In this document: one piece after another, positions 5,426 through 6,171 of the stretch
Numbering within the stretch: the stretch's first letter is position 1
Layout of the letters: every line of letters begins with the position of its first letter
Assembly (NCBI GenBank): GCA_038213005.1
Contig: JBBQTU010000242.1
Location: 1 to 6,171 of the forward strand
Origin: JBBQTU01 sp038213005
GTDB lineage: Bacteria > Planctomycetota > Phycisphaerae > Tepidisphaerales > Tepidisphaeraceae
DNA length: 6,171 bases
Direction: 5' to 3'
Notes under the pieces: generated by a model
Seen by the model: only the letters and a program-made list of their open reading frames with translations
The model's database searches: none
Told to the model about the DNA's origin: nothing
Translations under genes and position numbers: made by a program

Positions 5426-6034
5426 ATGGATCAGGTCGACGAAAAGAACTCGCTACGGCAGCAACTGCGTCAGGTTCTGCGATCGATGTCTGCGGAACAG
5501 AGGCGCATCAAGAGCCAGGCGGCGTGTCGGTATGTGATCGAGAGCCCCGAGTTTGCGGCGGCCAAGGTGGTGATGGTTTACCTGAGCATGAGCCAGGAGG
5601 TCGACACGGCGGCGATCGCTCTGCGCGCCTGGCAAGAGGGCAAGACGGTGGCGGTGCCCAAGGTATTTATGAGTGATCACTCCATGCTGCCGGTGGAGAT
5701 TCAGAGCCTGGACACGGGGATGAAGACCACGCCGGTGGGCGCGCGCGAGCCCGACGTCGGCCAGCCGATGCCCATCGACTGTATCGACGTGGTGCTGGTG
5801 CCGGGGCTGGGATTCAGTCCGACAGGCCAGCGGATTGGCCGGGGCGGCGGGTTCTATGACCGCTTCCTCGCCCAGGCGAGCTTCGGGGGAACGACCTGCG
5901 GGCTGGCGTTTGAGGAGCAGGTCCTGGAGTCGTTGCCCATGCTGCCACATGATCAGCATCTGAACATGCTGATCACCGACACCGGATACCGCCGGTTCCA
6001 CGCGCCGGTATCCGCTGCTCATCGGGCACACTAG
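5426..6034 (+). CDS. fthC: 5-formyltetrahydrofolate cyclo-ligase
   Basis: The 202-residue cytoplasmic enzyme (also called 5,10-methenyltetrahydrofolate synthetase; fau/ygfA in E. coli) uses ATP to convert 5-formyl-THF to 5,10-methenyl-THF, returning a storage or inhibitory folate to the one-carbon pool. The N-terminal helix KNSLRQQLRQVLRSMS (7-22) matches the family, followed by the strand VVMVYLSMSQEVDT (48-61) and VAVPKV (75-80). The signature VPGLGFSPTGQRIGRGGGFY (125-144) continues DRFL, with the glycine-rich nucleotide loop GRGGGFYDR at 138-146. NMLITDTGYRR (180-190) is the usual C-terminal strand. The last dozen residues have no family features and are encoded by palindromic DNA, suggesting an extension created by a repeat. 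It is longer than the E. coli protein (182). It follows rarA by 19 bp. Gamma-proteobacteria often carry 6S RNA next to this gene; none is seen here. Confidence 0.96.
   Translation: MDQVDEKNSLRQQLRQVLRSMSAEQRRIKSQAACRYVIESPEFAAAKVVMVYLSMSQEVDTAAIALRAWQEGKTVAVPKVFMSDHSMLPVEIQSLDTGMKTTPVGAREPDVGQPMPIDCIDVVLVPGLGFSPTGQRIGRGGGFYDRFLAQASFGGTTCGLAFEEQVLESLPMLPHDQHLNMLITDTGYRRFHAPVSAAHRAH
5983..6014. repeat. 9-bp stem-loop inside the end of the cyclo-ligase gene
   Basis: CGGATACCG (5983-5991) pairs perfectly with CGGTATCCG (6006-6014) around a 14-nt loop. It covers codons 186-197, the point where family similarity ends. A perfect stem this long inside coding sequence is unusual and may mark the edge of a repeat insertion or a structure protecting the mRNA 3' end. 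Confidence 0.5.
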
Positions 6035-6039
6035 TGTGC
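6026..6039. repeat. 14-bp palindrome centred on the cyclo-ligase stop codon
   Basis: GCACACTAGTGTGC is a perfect dyad containing the TAG stop (6032-6034). It can fold as a 5-bp stem with a CTAG loop, but no T-run follows it directly. It lies between the 5983-6014 stem and the branched element at 6062-6147. Confidence 0.5.
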
Positions 6040-6061
6040 TGCGGCCGAAGTCCATCAACAT

Positions 6062-6154
6062 GGGTGGCATGCTCAGGCCGGTACTCCGGAATGAGCATGG
6101 GGCCGACATCATGGCCATCTCGGAGTGCCGATCTGGCCATGCCACCCCGATTTT
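6062..6154. repeat. Branched inverted-repeat element after the rarA-cyclo-ligase operon
   Basis: The outer arms GGGTGGCATG (6062-6071) and CATGCCACCC (6138-6147) are perfect complements. Inside, CATGCTCA (6068-6075) pairs with TGAGCATG (6092-6099), enclosing CCGG (6078-6081) with CCGG (6086-6089). A second arm pairs ATGGCCA (6111-6117) with TGGCCAT (6134-6140), enclosing TCGG (6120-6123) with CCGA (6128-6131). Some arms overlap by a few bases, so the outer and inner stems compete. A TTTT run (6151-6154) follows the outer stem, so the structure may also terminate the rarA operon. I suspect a dispersed planctomycete repeat, from memory of TGGCCATGCCACCC-like sequences; this is unproven here. 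Confidence 0.5.
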
Positions 6155-6171
6155 AAGTTGGCATCAGTGCG

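Overview
This window looks like an ordinary chromosomal segment from a GC-rich bacterium, most likely a planctomycete (possibly of the Phycisphaerae). The lineage call rests on the general character of the proteins, a small DUF6504-like protein, weak Shine-Dalgarno use on one major gene, and dense palindromic intergenic repeats of a kind I associate with that phylum. It is an inference, not proven here. There is no phage, plasmid, CRISPR, toxin-antitoxin or defence gene. The five protein genes are recognisable, and the interest lies in the DNA between them.

Layout from left to right. Positions 1-150 hold a cluster of small hairpins that looks like one copy of a dispersed repeat, followed by a perfect TATAAT box and a well-placed ribosome binding site. 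Positions 237-1229 (+) encode an NAD-dependent nucleotide-sugar 4-epimerase of the WbpP/GalE type. Positions 1230-1593 are gene-free and contain a 119-130 bp element with near-perfect 20-22 bp terminal inverted repeats flanked by CTAAG, plus copies of a CCCCCTCCC hairpin repeat. Positions 1594-1893 (-) encode a 99-residue DUF6504-like protein. Positions 1995-3866 (-) encode glucosamine-6-phosphate synthase (GlmS). A 154 bp divergent gap follows. Positions 4021-5406 (+) encode the AAA+ replication-recombination factor RarA, and 19 bp later 5426-6034 (+) encodes 5-formyltetrahydrofolate cyclo-ligase. The right end (5983-6154) is crowded with palindromes: a 9-bp stem inside the end of the cyclo-ligase gene, a 14-bp palindrome centred on its stop codon, and a branched inverted-repeat structure.

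Functional links. GlmS makes glucosamine-6-phosphate, which leads to UDP-GlcNAc. The epimerase has the small-residue substrate pocket expected of an enzyme that interconverts UDP-GlcNAc and UDP-GalNAc (and perhaps UDP-Glc/UDP-Gal). The left half may therefore serve amino-sugar supply for envelope glycans, although the two genes converge and are not one operon. rarA and the cyclo-ligase gene probably form a two-gene operon divergent from glmS. I found no new enzyme system. The best leads are the MITE-like element at 1296-1424, three distinct palindromic repeat families, and a hairpin covering the ribosome binding site of the DUF6504-like gene.
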